Source: Candidatus Moanabacter tarae
Lineage (GTDB): Bacteria > Verrucomicrobiota > Verrucomicrobiia > Opitutales > UBA2987
NCBI GenBank assembly: GCA_003226295.1
Contig: CP029803.1
Span: 1,669,477 to 1,733,476 of the forward strand
Length of the DNA stretch: 64,000 nt
Direction of reading: 5' to 3'
Numbering within the stretch: the stretch's first letter is position 1; each line of letters starts with the position of its first letter. The notes beneath the pieces are model-generated. The model was not told the origin of the DNA. It ran no database searches and worked only from the letters and a program-made list of their open reading frames with translations. Shown one piece after another: positions 1 to 8,788 of the stretch. The position numbers and the translations under genes are program-made.

Positions 1-1
1 A

Positions 2-571
2 TACAAACGCAACGAATTCGCCTACTTCGGACGAATTGCCTATTCTAACTACGATGCGGAACTCCGCCACGTCTTCGGATTGGCTGCAGGCTTACAGCCT
101 AACACTGAATATAAAGGATTAAACTCCACCGTGGACGTTGACAAAACAACTGCTTTAAACTTCTTCGCTCATCTCGGGTACGGGACTTTCAATCTGGACA
201 CTGAGTATATGTTCGGCGAAGCCGACGTGACGGGTGGCAACCACAAACACAACGGTTATGCCGTGCAGGCGTCCTATACATTCAACAACGCACCCAAAGG
301 AGTTTGGGAATTCGTTTACCGCTACTCTGCAGTGGACGGAACAGGAGCTAATGATCTTGTCTCAACTAAGGAAATTATCCGCAGAGCGAATATTTCCTCA
401 AAGTTCGACGAGGCTAATAAACTCGATCAGCACTACTTCGGCGTTAACTACCAATTCCAGGGACACGACGCAAAACTCATGCTTGGGTATGAATCGAACA
501 AGGCTACGGATACTACCTACGGCTCCCGTAACTTTTCCGGTTTCCGAACTCGCGTCCAAGTTCTCTTCTAA
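2..571 (+). CDS. Phosphate-selective porin (OprP/OprO-like), C-terminal part
   Basis: Only about the last 190 residues are present; the frame is open from base 2 and the start lies outside the window, so an internal TTG at 80 is not the true start. The protein shows alternating polar and aromatic strands typical of an outer-membrane beta-barrel (YAVQASYTF, HYFGVNYQF, KLMLGYE) and ends in RTRVQVLF, with the terminal Phe that the BAM machinery recognises. The strand pattern resembles OprP/OprO porins, which let phosphate or pyrophosphate cross the outer membrane. A decayed pstS-like sequence starts 48 bases downstream, which fits a former phosphate-uptake locus. The porin family call is by resemblance; another 16-strand porin is possible. 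Confidence 0.6.
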   Translation, partial: YKRNEFAYFGRIAYSNYDAELRHVFGLAAGLQPNTEYKGLNSTVDVDKTTALNFFAHLGYGTFNLDTEYMFGEADVTGGNHKHNGYAVQASYTFNNAPKGVWEFVYRYSAVDGTGANDLVSTKEIIRRANISSKFDEANKLDQHYFGVNYQFQGHDAKLMLGYESNKATDTTYGSRNFSGFRTRVQVLF

Positions 572-619
572 GCCTAAGGATTTTTCGAAACTAGATTAAG
601 ATATGTTACGTTAAAGAAT

Positions 620-854
620 ATGAAACGATCGCATATCATCATTACGCTTGTGACAGCCTCCGTCGCAACAACCTACAGCACCTTGTCATAGACCAAGCTT
701 GTCATCAAAGGCTCATATACTCTAGGAGCCAAGATGATCCCGAAGCTAGCCGAGACATATGAAAAAATATCCAGGCACCAAGTTCGGAATCGCCCCTATC
801 ATTAATGGCACAGCCCATATAGGAATGTCTAGCTGTGAACTTAAGGGATCTTGA
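620..854 (+). pseudogene. pstS: pstS remnant (phosphate ABC transporter binding protein), decayed
   Basis: Reading from ATG 620 gives a signal-peptide-like start (MKRSHIIITLVTASVATT), then an in-frame TAG at 689-691. Beyond the stop the same frame gives KLVIKGSYTLGAKMIPKLAETYEK, which matches the N-terminus of PstS-type phosphate-binding proteins (usual pattern IKGSDTLGAKM). One extra A in the six-A run 762-767 shifts the frame; in the shifted frame it continues YPGTKFGIAPIINGTAHIGMSS, the usual ING-TADIGMSSR region, but without the EGSTTG-like segment between them. The other roughly 250 residues of PstS are missing. The Asp of GSD, a phosphate ligand in the family, is Tyr here. Stop, frameshift and deletions together argue for a dead gene rather than a sequencing error. 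Confidence 0.75.
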
Positions 855-1256
855 CCCTCTTTAGCATTCGGAATCGCTTGTGGATAGTCTCCCTCTGAAA
901 GAGGGCCAAAAGTGAATAAATTGAGTCTATAGAGATTATTCTTAGATCAACAACTCGCCTAGGATATTCTGGTCAATCTCAGCCGTATGATGATTAACTC
1001 TTAAGCCTCCAGGTAAGATCAGAAATCGAACACTGGAATGAATGACCGAATAATTAATCCTCCGGATTCGGTTTGAATTTAGAAGTCATTGGCTGGCTCC
1101 TACATCAACAAAACATTTAGAACAGAATTGGGAATCTCAAGCTGTGTTAACGAGTGGTCAATTGAGACTATCCGGATCTTCTCCACTCGAATTTGCTAGC
1201 TTGGTTTGCGTAATTAGACTTTACTGAGTCCATTAGTCCAATTCTCGGATGCAAAC
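855..1256. other. Intergenic region, no gene seen
   Basis: No open frame with coding character was found. A small hairpin CCCTCT-GAA-AGAGGG lies at 890-904 without a following T-run. The rest may be further eroded pstS or spacer, but I recognise no more PstS motifs in it. The promoter of the downstream LarA-like gene presumably lies at its right end. Confidence 0.4.
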
Positions 1257-2567
1257 ATGAAACTCCTCGAACAGATCTGTATGCTCGATTACTCCGGGAC
1301 ACTTCCTTCCTCTTTCCTTGAAGTTCGACAAGATTTCGATGCCCCGAGAATCAGAGATATTTCTCGGAGAGTACAATCTGCCCTTCAAGAGGGTAAAATC
1401 TTAAACCAGATGCGAAAAGGAGACAGTGTCGCCGTAGCACTTGGAAGCCGAGGGATCGCAAATATTGCTGAAATCGCTAAATCAACAATTGATTGCCTAC
1501 GACTAGCCGGTCTGAAGCCGTTTGTAGTTCCTGCCATGGGAAGCCATGGTGGGGCCAGAGCCAACGGCCAAAAGGAAGTTCTATCGCATCTCGGCATTAC
1601 GACGCAAACGGTGGGGGCCGAAATCCGAGCCTCGATGGAAGTGAAAGAGATTGGGAAAATTGATGGCGGCCCGTCCCTTTTCCAAGGAGCGGCTTCCGCC
1701 GAAGCTGATCACACTCTCCTGGTCAACCGGATCAAACCGCACACTGCATTTCGAGGTAAACTGGAGAGTGGCCTTGCCAAAATGGAAGTCATTGGCCTGG
1801 GATGTCAACGGGGTGCTTCACTAATGCACAATCTTGGAATTCCCGCCTTCCAGAAGTTTCTCGGCCCATCTGCACGAATATATGAAAAGAACTCCAATGT
1901 AGTTGGCGGTGTGGCGATTCTGGAAAACGCTTATGAAGAGACCGCCCAGATTTCAGGACTTTCAAAAACTGAAATCGGCACCACGAAGGAGTCTGATCTA
2001 CTCAGGAAAGCCGCCAAACTTATGCCCAGCCTTCCTTTTCCTGAAATCGAGGTCTTGGGAGTTCGCCAAGTCGGAAAAAATATTAGCGGTACCGGAATGG
2101 ACCCTAACATTATTGGCCGCCTCATGATACCCCGTCAACCTGAAGAATTTGGCGGTCCGGACATAGCAATCATTACTGTCTTCGACCTGACCAAAGCAAC
2201 AGGAGGTAACGCCAATGGAATCGGTCTCGCAAATGTCGTAACCTCTAGAGTAGTAAACAAAATCGACTGGAAGGCTACATATACTAATGCTTTGACAGCA
2301 GGGATCCTTGGTATGCAACGCAGCAGCCTTCCTCTTACCGCACCCGACGACCGTTCTGCTCTCCAAATTTCTATCCGGAACTGTGGCCACTCACCAGAAG
2401 AGGCGCGTGTTGTTCTTGTTCAAGACACCCTCACTCTTGACCGTCTCTGGGTAAGCGAAACTTTGAGAACTTTGGTGGATGAGCACCCTCGCCTCAAAAT
2501 AGTACGGAAAATTCCCCTGTCTTTCTCGAGTAACGGTTCCCTCTATAGTCCCTGGGATTTGCGGTAA
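1257..2567 (+). CDS. LarA-like (DUF2088) domain protein
   Basis: The 436-residue protein resembles the lactate-racemase N-terminal domain family (DUF2088/LarA-like). The N-terminal half has a Rossmann-like segment (VAVALGSRGIANI) and the family-typical PAMGSHGGA motif around residue 98, followed by VNRIKPHTAFRG near residue 157. True LarA uses a nickel-pincer nucleotide attached to a lysine and racemises lactate; many members with the GSHGG motif have no known substrate, and no larB, larC or larE maturation genes are visible here. It stands alone between the pstS remnant and a convergent peroxiredoxin. The family is clear, the reaction is not; a 2-hydroxyacid racemase or epimerase is an inference. 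Confidence 0.65.
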   Translation: MKLLEQICMLDYSGTLPSSFLEVRQDFDAPRIRDISRRVQSALQEGKILNQMRKGDSVAVALGSRGIANIAEIAKSTIDCLRLAGLKPFVVPAMGSHGGARANGQKEVLSHLGITTQTVGAEIRASMEVKEIGKIDGGPSLFQGAASAEADHTLLVNRIKPHTAFRGKLESGLAKMEVIGLGCQRGASLMHNLGIPAFQKFLGPSARIYEKNSNVVGGVAILENAYEETAQISGLSKTEIGTTKESDLLRKAAKLMPSLPFPEIEVLGVRQVGKNISGTGMDPNIIGRLMIPRQPEEFGGPDIAIITVFDLTKATGGNANGIGLANVVTSRVVNKIDWKATYTNALTAGILGMQRSSLPLTAPDDRSALQISIRNCGHSPEEARVVLVQDTLTLDRLWVSETLRTLVDEHPRLKIVRKIPLSFSSNGSLYSPWDLR

Positions 2568-2637
2568 TCCACAACCTCCTCCTCACACTGCGCATAGGCT
2601 AGTAATCTCAAAATCTCTATTCCGCAGCAAAATCCGT

Positions 2638-3294
2638 CTATGGCTGCTTGACCAGACGAAGGTACGGTTTCACCTCTTTCCAACCACCCGGAAAGGTCTT
2701 CTTTGCTTCCTCATCAGAAACCGCCGGAACAATAATAACACAATCTCCATTTTCCCAATTTGCCGGTGTTGCAACCTTATGAATTGCAGTCAGCTGCATT
2801 GAGTCAAGAGCACGTAGAATCTCATTGAAATTGCGGCCGGTTGTCATCGGGTAAGTAAGCATCAGCTTGATCTTCTTATCAGGCCCAATTATAAACACAG
2901 ACCTTACAGTTGCGTTGTTCATTGCGGTCCGTCCTTCACAAGTTCCCGTTTCCTCTGCAGGCAACATATTGTAAAGCTTAGCAACCGACAGGTCAGTATC
3001 TCCAATCATTGGGTAATTAACCGCATGCCCTTGTGTTTCTTCAATGTCTTTAGCCCATCTCTTATGGTCTTCAACTGAATCAATGCTGAGTCCAATGATT
3101 TTGCAATTTCGTTTCGAGAATTCTGCCTCGAGTCCAGCCATGGTTCCAAGCTCCGTCGTGCAAACCGGCGTAAAGTCCTTAGGATGGGAGAAAATTACTG
3201 CCCAACCATCTCCAATCCATTTATGAAAATCGATTTTTCCCTGGGTCGTATTCGCCGTAAAATTTGGCGCTTCATCATTAATTCTTATGCTCAT
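2638..3294 (-). CDS. 1-Cys peroxiredoxin (Prx6 subfamily, AhpC/TSA)
   Basis: The protein reduces hydrogen peroxide and organic peroxides in the cytoplasm through one peroxidatic cysteine. That Cys45 lies in FTPVCTTELG, the Prx6-type PxxxT/SxxC signature, preceded by the FSHPKDF strand. Length (218 residues) and the long C-terminal extension (VATPANWENGD...) match Prx6-like enzymes rather than the shorter AhpC. The family usually works without a resolving cysteine and is recycled by a small thiol or thioredoxin partner. The gene is convergent with the LarA-like gene and lies downstream of folD on the same strand, 189 bases away, so it probably has its own promoter. Confidence 0.9.
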   Translation of the reverse strand: MSIRINDEAPNFTANTTQGKIDFHKWIGDGWAVIFSHPKDFTPVCTTELGTMAGLEAEFSKRNCKIIGLSIDSVEDHKRWAKDIEETQGHAVNYPMIGDTDLSVAKLYNMLPAEETGTCEGRTAMNNATVRSVFIIGPDKKIKLMLTYPMTTGRNFNEILRALDSMQLTAIHKVATPANWENGDCVIIVPAVSDEEAKKTFPGGWKEVKPYLRLVKQP

Positions 3295-3483
3295 TTAAAT
3301 TCTTTTCTCCTTAGGATTTGTACAGTATTCGGCTAACACCTGGCAACTATAGATATAGCCAATCAGCATTACATAGTATAGGATGTACTATGTCATAACG
3401 CCGAATATGTTCTGCGTTAAGGAATCCAGCATCCAAGATGCCAAGGATCAAAAATGTTCTCACATCCCAAAGGCCAATATTTC

Positions 3484-4347
3484 CTACCCATTAAATCTCC
3501 GTCGCTCTGCACACTCAACTGCGTTTCGAAGTAGTAAGGCCACAGTAGTCGGCCCAACCCCGCCCACTCTAGGCGTAATCCAACTAGCCACCTCTCCAAC
3601 CGACTCATCCACATCGGGCAACAGCTTTCTCCCTCGCCATGAAATTCCCCCGCTAATAACAACTGCGCCCGTCTTGACCATTTCCGGCACCACGACTCCA
3701 GGACTGCCCACAGCCGCTACTAAAATGTCGGCTCTTTGAGTGAGTTCCGCCGCATTAGGGACAGCACTGTGCACCATCGTAACTGCGGCATTAGCACCCC
3801 GCATTTTCAAAGAAAACATTAGCGCCATCGGCCGACCTAAAGTAGGACCACGGCCAATCACCACCACTTCTCGTCCTTCTACAGGTATTTTGTAATGTTC
3901 CAGCATGGCTATGATTCCCGAGGGAGTACAAGGCCGAGGCCCAGGTTCTTGTAAAACTAACCTACCAAGGTTGACCGGAGTTAATCCATCAGCATCCTTC
4001 TCAGGATCTACCATCAAGAGTGCTTCGTTTAGATCAAATCCTCTCGGGACCGGACTCTGGATCAGATAAGCATCCACATCCGGGTTTTCATTAAACTCTC
4101 GGACCACGCTCAGAAGTTCAGCCTGCCCCGCACTCCCTGGAACTCGACGGTCGAAGGATCGAATGTCATACTCTCGACAGGTCTCGTGCTTCTTCCTTAT
4201 GTACCCTAAACTGGCAGGATCATCACCCACCAAGATTGTCCCGAGACCAGGAATATTTCCCTTCTTCCTCAGCTGAGCAACCCTTCTAGAGACATCCTTC
4301 AGTACGGCCTCAGCAACTGGTTTTCCTTTTAAAAGATTCGCTTTCAT
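3484..4347 (-). CDS. folD: Bifunctional methylenetetrahydrofolate dehydrogenase/cyclohydrolase FolD
   Basis: FolD oxidises 5,10-methylene-THF to methenyl-THF and hydrolyses it to 10-formyl-THF, feeding purine and fMet synthesis. I chose the ATG at 4347 (MKANLLKGKP) because it gives 287 residues, the usual length; a frame extension to 4434 adds 29 unrelated residues. Family motifs are present: the catalytic Tyr49-x3-Lys53 in GYIRKK, QSPVPRGFD (usually QLPLP), DPEKDADGLTP, CTPSGI, the dinucleotide-binding VIGRGPTLGRP, and GVGPTTVALLL near the end. The usual GRSxxVG is varied to GRGPTLG, which may affect NADP preference. Confidence 0.95.
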   Translation of the reverse strand: MKANLLKGKPVAEAVLKDVSRRVAQLRKKGNIPGLGTILVGDDPASLGYIRKKHETCREYDIRSFDRRVPGSAGQAELLSVVREFNENPDVDAYLIQSPVPRGFDLNEALLMVDPEKDADGLTPVNLGRLVLQEPGPRPCTPSGIIAMLEHYKIPVEGREVVVIGRGPTLGRPMALMFSLKMRGANAAVTMVHSAVPNAAELTQRADILVAAVGSPGVVVPEMVKTGAVVISGGISWRGRKLLPDVDESVGEVASWITPRVGGVGPTTVALLLRNAVECAERRRFNG

Positions 4348-4876
4348 AGCCGCTACCCTAATCCCGTAATTTTTCACGGAACCTCTTCTTGCACCCGAAT
4401 GAATCATCGATCTGGAACCACCACAACTTAGCAATGGATAGATCCCTGTTTTGAATCACTTTAAAATTTCACCTGCCTACCTAATTTCCTGTTTTCATTT
4501 TATCCGCATCAACATTGGCTTTACCCTTATATTCCCTCTATTGCTGACATTTGATCGTATTATCCAGCATATTCGCCCTAAAGACTATCATAAAATTTAA
4601 CACTCATTCGTAAGCTTCTATTCCTTACTATTAAATTGGCAGCCCGTGCGGACTTTTAAAAAGACTCGGCCTATTTCAAAATTACAACTGCCCGCAACGA
4701 AGAATATATTCAAAAATCTGAAATTATCTCTCCTTCATGTTCAACCCAAAATCAATCAGGTTAACCCGACTTGACGTAGGTGCCTCTGTATTATCAAATA
4801 GACCCTTTCCTACAGGAGAAAGTTCACCCGGTCCGGATGAACTTGAGTACTGGTATTAAAAACAGCAGCACTTGGT
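4348..4876. other. Long A+T-rich intergenic region upstream of folD
   Basis: This region carries the divergent upstream sequences of folD (minus) and of a possible small plus-strand ORF. It is A+T rich and I see no RNA gene or known protein. The one structured element is the near-palindrome at 4821-4843. A 62-codon frame from 4780 has no recognisable features and is not called. Confidence 0.4.
4821..4843. promoter_or_regulatory. 23-bp near-perfect palindrome, possible operator
   Basis: The bases AGTTCA-C-CCGG-T-CCGG-A-TGAACT form a dyad with 6-bp outer arms and 4-bp inner arms broken by a single C/A mismatch. The loop would be only one base, so a protein-binding DNA operator is more plausible than an RNA hairpin. 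It lies 33 bases before the small two-helix ORF at 4877. No regulator is known for it. Confidence 0.3.
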
Positions 4877-5086
4877 ATGCAGAATACAAAACAAAATCTT
4901 TGGGTCCAAACACTTCTCTCACTTATCTTCCTCAGCATATTTGGGACAATAATTTATGGCTTTACTGACTACTTCCTTAAGTACCGCCAATTTTATTGGG
5001 AGGTTTTTATTGGATCCTTGCTCTTCCTTTATCTGTTCATTTTAATCTTTCCTTGGAGAATTATGAAATCAGATAGTCGAGGATAG
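4877..5086 (+). CDS. Possible small two-helix membrane protein
   Basis: This 69-residue frame has two hydrophobic segments (about residues 9-28, WVQTLLSLIFLSIFGTIIYG, and 42-60, EVFIGSLLFLYLFILIFPW) joined by a basic/aromatic loop and followed by a positively charged tail (RIMKSDSRG), a plausible hairpin membrane protein topology. No Shine-Dalgarno is evident before the ATG and I recognise no family. It sits alone in a long intergenic region between folD and the alanine symporter. It may be a real small protein or a chance hydrophobic frame in A+T-rich DNA. Confidence 0.35.
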   Translation: MQNTKQNLWVQTLLSLIFLSIFGTIIYGFTDYFLKYRQFYWEVFIGSLLFLYLFILIFPWRIMKSDSRG

Positions 5087-5345
5087 ATTAGGGGATGGAG
5101 TGCTTCACTCAGTTTACAATTCCAACAGATCGACATGAATATCTTGGTTAACTTCCGTTAACCGCTGAAAGAACTAAACCTTTGAAATCATCGTAGGTTT
5201 ACCTTACCTCGATTTAGGTAGGATCTTATATCGAAGGGTACAGAAGTTCAACTGCCGCTTGAATTAACTTGGACAAAGCTCAAGACAAAGTATAGGATGA
5301 AGATGTACTCTCGATGAGCCAAGGATCTCGAACTATCATCTGTTG

Positions 5346-7079
5346 ATGGCCGTACTCGAAACTCTGGTCGATTTTCTCTGGGGCCCCTGGACGCCCTGGT
5401 TTCTCTTTGTCATTGGTGTCTTCTTCACCGTCTGGACAAGATTCATACAATACAATACCCTTACTCACGGAATTTCAGTGGTCAGGGGAACTTACGACCG
5501 CTCCGATGACCCTGGGGCTATTAATCACTTCCAGGCTTTATCGGCTGCCCTATCGGGCACAGTTGGACTCGGTAATATCGGAGGAGTCGCTCTTGCAATA
5601 GGGATTGGAGGACCTGGTGCTCTGTTTTGGATGTGGGTCGTGGGATTTTTCGGGATGGCGCTCAAGACGGTTGAGATTACTCTCGCTATGATCTACAGGA
5701 ATACTGAAGACCCAGATAATCCTCACGGTGGTGCTATGTGGGTAGTCGATAAGGCACTCGGCAGCAAAGGAGGGATCTGGAAAACACTTGCCAAAATTAT
5801 TGCAACCTTCTTCTGCCTGACATTGATCAACTCGGCCCTAACCGGGAGCAGTATGTTCCAATCCTGGAATGTAGCTAACCTCACGGAGAATTACTTTGGC
5901 CTACCTCCAGTCGGTTCCGGAGTCTTAATGATTATTTTAGTCGGACTGGTCATAATTGGGGGCATCAAACGCATCGGACAGGTTGCTGCACAACTTGTTC
6001 CCCTGATGTGCATTCTTTACATAATTGCCGCATTTGTCGTCCTCGCACTCCATATCGAAAAAATACCCTCTCTCCTGACGCTTGTTGTAAAAAGCGCATT
6101 CAATTCGACCGAACCAGAAGGAGCTTTCCTTGGTGGCACAGTCGGCTTCGCCTTTATGCAAGGGATGAAACGGGCCCTTTATTCAAATGAAGCAGGTCAA
6201 GGATCAGCACCAATCGCCCACGCAGCCGCGAAAACCAGTGAACCTGCAAGAGAAGGTATTGTCGGAGGAATCGGACCCTTTATCGATACCATTTGTATCT
6301 GCTCCCTAACAGCTATGGTTATTTTAGCCACTGGAACTTGGAATCGAAATGCTATCGGTCAATTCGGCGATGACATAATCTTGATACAGATAACCGACAG
6401 CCGAGATCCTATCTGGAGAGTGAACGCCTCGCATGATATCACCAAATTACCTCGTCTCCAGCAAGAAGAGTGGAAACGGGGATCACAATTCTTTGTCTTA
6501 GCAAATGTAGTGGGTGCTGTCCACGGAGAAACCGGCTCTAATACTATCCCGGTAACCGGGCAAATAATCGAAACCAGGATAGCTACTAATAAAAAAATGG
6601 CCGAAAAACTCCGTCTAAAATGGAAAGACCTGAGATTGAATGAAAGCGACTGGATTGGAGTACCCTCTGGTATTGTCTTAGAAAATCCTGAAGTTTACCG
6701 TCACTATGGAGGCGCCTACCTGACTGCCCACGCATTTGACCGACAATTTCCCGGTCTTGGGAAGTGGCTTGTTACTTTCGCATCCTGGCTTTTCGCCATT
6801 TCAACCATGATTACCTGGGCGTATTACGGGGAACAAGGAATAGTTTATATTTTTGGAAACCGTAGCGTCCTTCCCTACAAACTTTTCTTCCTCATAGCGG
6901 TGTTTTACGGAGCTACCGGAATCAGTGGTACTGGCCATATTCTCTCTATAATCGATATCAGTACGGGCGCTATGCTATGGGCGAATCTTCCTATTGTCCT
7001 GGCCCTTGGTCATCTTGCCGTTCGCTCCCTCAACGAATATCTCCATCGGCTCAAAAACGGTGAATTCCATCCCCGTTAA
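5346..7079 (+). CDS. Sodium:alanine symporter, AGCS family
   Basis: This inner-membrane carrier of the AGCS family (AlsT/AgcS) imports alanine or glycine with Na+. Family signatures include ALSGTVGLGNIGGVALAI, GGPGALFWMWVVGFFGM and, further on, SNEAGQGSAPIAHAAAKT. At 577 residues it is longer than the common 450-540: a hydrophilic stretch of roughly 120 residues (about 340-460) lies between the middle and last membrane blocks, a variant seen in some marine bacteria. The frame also opens at TTG 5343, directly before ATG 5346; I prefer the ATG. Both neighbours are transcribed toward or away independently, so it appears monocistronic. Confidence 0.9.
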   Translation: MAVLETLVDFLWGPWTPWFLFVIGVFFTVWTRFIQYNTLTHGISVVRGTYDRSDDPGAINHFQALSAALSGTVGLGNIGGVALAIGIGGPGALFWMWVVGFFGMALKTVEITLAMIYRNTEDPDNPHGGAMWVVDKALGSKGGIWKTLAKIIATFFCLTLINSALTGSSMFQSWNVANLTENYFGLPPVGSGVLMIILVGLVIIGGIKRIGQVAAQLVPLMCILYIIAAFVVLALHIEKIPSLLTLVVKSAFNSTEPEGAFLGGTVGFAFMQGMKRALYSNEAGQGSAPIAHAAAKTSEPAREGIVGGIGPFIDTICICSLTAMVILATGTWNRNAIGQFGDDIILIQITDSRDPIWRVNASHDITKLPRLQQEEWKRGSQFFVLANVVGAVHGETGSNTIPVTGQIIETRIATNKKMAEKLRLKWKDLRLNESDWIGVPSGIVLENPEVYRHYGGAYLTAHAFDRQFPGLGKWLVTFASWLFAISTMITWAYYGEQGIVYIFGNRSVLPYKLFFLIAVFYGATGISGTGHILSIIDISTGAMLWANLPIVLALGHLAVRSLNEYLHRLKNGEFHPR

Positions 7080-7405
7080 AGTTTGGGATAGTGTTCAGAA
7101 AAGAAAATCACGAAGTAAATTAGTTTAGAAAGAACTGAAGCTTCAGACAAAATCAAGGAAGCCCATTCATGCATATGAGCTGCATAGAATTACGATCGAT
7201 TGCCTAATCAACCCTAGGGTAAAACATTCCCTTATAAATAAAGCAGTCCCATAATTCCATTTGTCTAAAAGAAGACCGATCCAGACTTTGGAAGAATTTC
7301 ATCACCAAGTTAGCATTAAGTTGAGTCTACGATAAATGAACTGAAAATCAAAAATTGAAATTTCTTGAAAACTGAGGGCTTTCGCTGCTCCTTATCGCTC
7401 GCTTC
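7080..7405. other. Convergent intergenic region, no gene seen
   Basis: It separates the 3' ends of the alanine symporter and the MFS gene. It is A+T rich and holds a 12-bp palindrome CTGAAGCTTCAG at 7135-7146 but no clear terminator with a T-run. No ORF or RNA was recognised. Confidence 0.4.
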
Positions 7406-8788
7406 CTAGTTCTCAGCTCGCTCAACCGTCTCAGAATACGATCCTAGGGAAAGCCAAAGTAGTCCAACTGCTATAATGTGCCCTCCTCCTGCCACCAAAA
7501 CCAGAGAGTAGCGGACCATCTGTAAATCCTGGAATACTTGCTCAGTGAAAAAAGCAACCGCGGTTGGACCGATTCCAAGACCGATTATATTGATAATAAA
7601 GAGGTAGAGGGCTGAAGCTTGTGCTCTCATCCGTGAAGGCATCATTTCCTGGATAGCAGCAGCGGCGCAACCGAATGGCATGGCGGCTGTAAAAAGAGTG
7701 GGAAACAACATGGTGAGAGAAAGCGAAACATTTGGCATTAGGGGATAAGCAATTCCGAAGGGCAGCCAACTGATCGAAGCAATCAAAATGGTGACCATGT
7801 TAGCATTTTTGATCCCACGGCTCGAGAGCCAGTCGGATAACCTTCCTCCCGTTAAAACCCCCGCAGCACCTGCCGCCATCGTAAGAATCCCATACCAAAT
7901 TCCCATTTCCCGAGGCGCCCAACTGTGGATCCGCTCAAAAAAAGCCGCGTCCCAAAAGGCACCCGCATAGGCCGATAAGGAAAGAAAGGCTATACCAAAA
8001 TTGTGACAGAATAGAGCCTTCCGGTTTTCACTAAGAAAACGCATTACTTCTTTTAATGGAACGCCAACACCTCCTTTTCCCTCTCTGTTTAGTCCCGATT
8101 GCTTTAGGCCCTTCCGGCTAGGTTCCCTCACTGTCGCTAACAAAAAGGTCATCAAAAGACCTGGGATCCCGACCATGAGAAACACAACCTGCCACGGCTG
8201 GATATTTCCAAGGATAAAAAGTGGCTCACCTCCACGGAGTGCGATGGTCCGTTCGGCCCAACCAAGAAGAATAGCACCACCGGTAAAGGCCAAACCAGCC
8301 CCCAGATAGATCCCCATCGAGTAAATACTCAAGGCAGTCGCTCGTCGGTGACTGGGAAAATAATCCGCAATAATCGAGAAAGCAGCCGGTGACAGTGCTG
8401 CTTCACCAAGTCCCACCCCCATTCGCAGTAGGAGGAGATGGGAAAATCGGCTAGCAAATCCACAGAGGGTCGTCATTAGGCTCCACACTACAACCCCAGC
8501 CGCAATCAGACCCCGACGATTACTAGAATCGGCTAACCGCCCTAAAGGAATTCCAAAGATCGTATAGAATATAGCGAAACTGAGCCCACCCAAAAGGCTC
8601 ATCTCTACATCCGATAGACCGAGATCGGCCTTCATCGGTTCTACCAGGAGAGCGATAATTTGGCGATCGACAAAGGAAAGTGCATAAAAAAGCATAAGGA
8701 TCCCGACGACATACCACGAGTAACCTTCCGAGTAATCGGGCTCTACTTTATCTAAATCGAAGTTTTTTTTGTCGTCTGTGAACTTCAT
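7406..8788 (-). CDS. MFS transporter, spinster-like
   Basis: The 460-residue protein has twelve predicted membrane segments and the N-terminal signature of spinster-type MFS carriers: YALSFVDRQIIALLVEPMK, then GRLADSSNRR in the loop between helices 2 and 3, and GVGLGEAALSPAAFSIIADYFP in helix 4-5. Bacterial members often sit near catabolic enzymes and are thought to move organic acids or lipids; the substrate here is unknown. The ATG at 8788 lies inside the preceding FecR-like gene (41-base overlap) and has a good GGAAAGG ribosome site 7 bases upstream, so the overlap is probably real and the two genes are co-translated. Confidence 0.85.
   Translation of the reverse strand: MKFTDDKKNFDLDKVEPDYSEGYSWYVVGILMLFYALSFVDRQIIALLVEPMKADLGLSDVEMSLLGGLSFAIFYTIFGIPLGRLADSSNRRGLIAAGVVVWSLMTTLCGFASRFSHLLLLRMGVGLGEAALSPAAFSIIADYFPSHRRATALSIYSMGIYLGAGLAFTGGAILLGWAERTIALRGGEPLFILGNIQPWQVVFLMVGIPGLLMTFLLATVREPSRKGLKQSGLNREGKGGVGVPLKEVMRFLSENRKALFCHNFGIAFLSLSAYAGAFWDAAFFERIHSWAPREMGIWYGILTMAAGAAGVLTGGRLSDWLSSRGIKNANMVTILIASISWLPFGIAYPLMPNVSLSLTMLFPTLFTAAMPFGCAAAAIQEMMPSRMRAQASALYLFIINIIGLGIGPTAVAFFTEQVFQDLQMVRYSLVLVAGGGHIIAVGLLWLSLGSYSETVERAEN

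Noticed and set aside
80-82. TTG as the porin start
   Set aside because: The frame is open to base 2 with beta-strand-like residues before the TTG, so the gene simply continues out of the window.
689-691. TAG in the pstS remnant as a recoded codon
   Set aside because: The frameshift, missing segment and loss of most of the gene show decay; a single recoded stop would not explain them.
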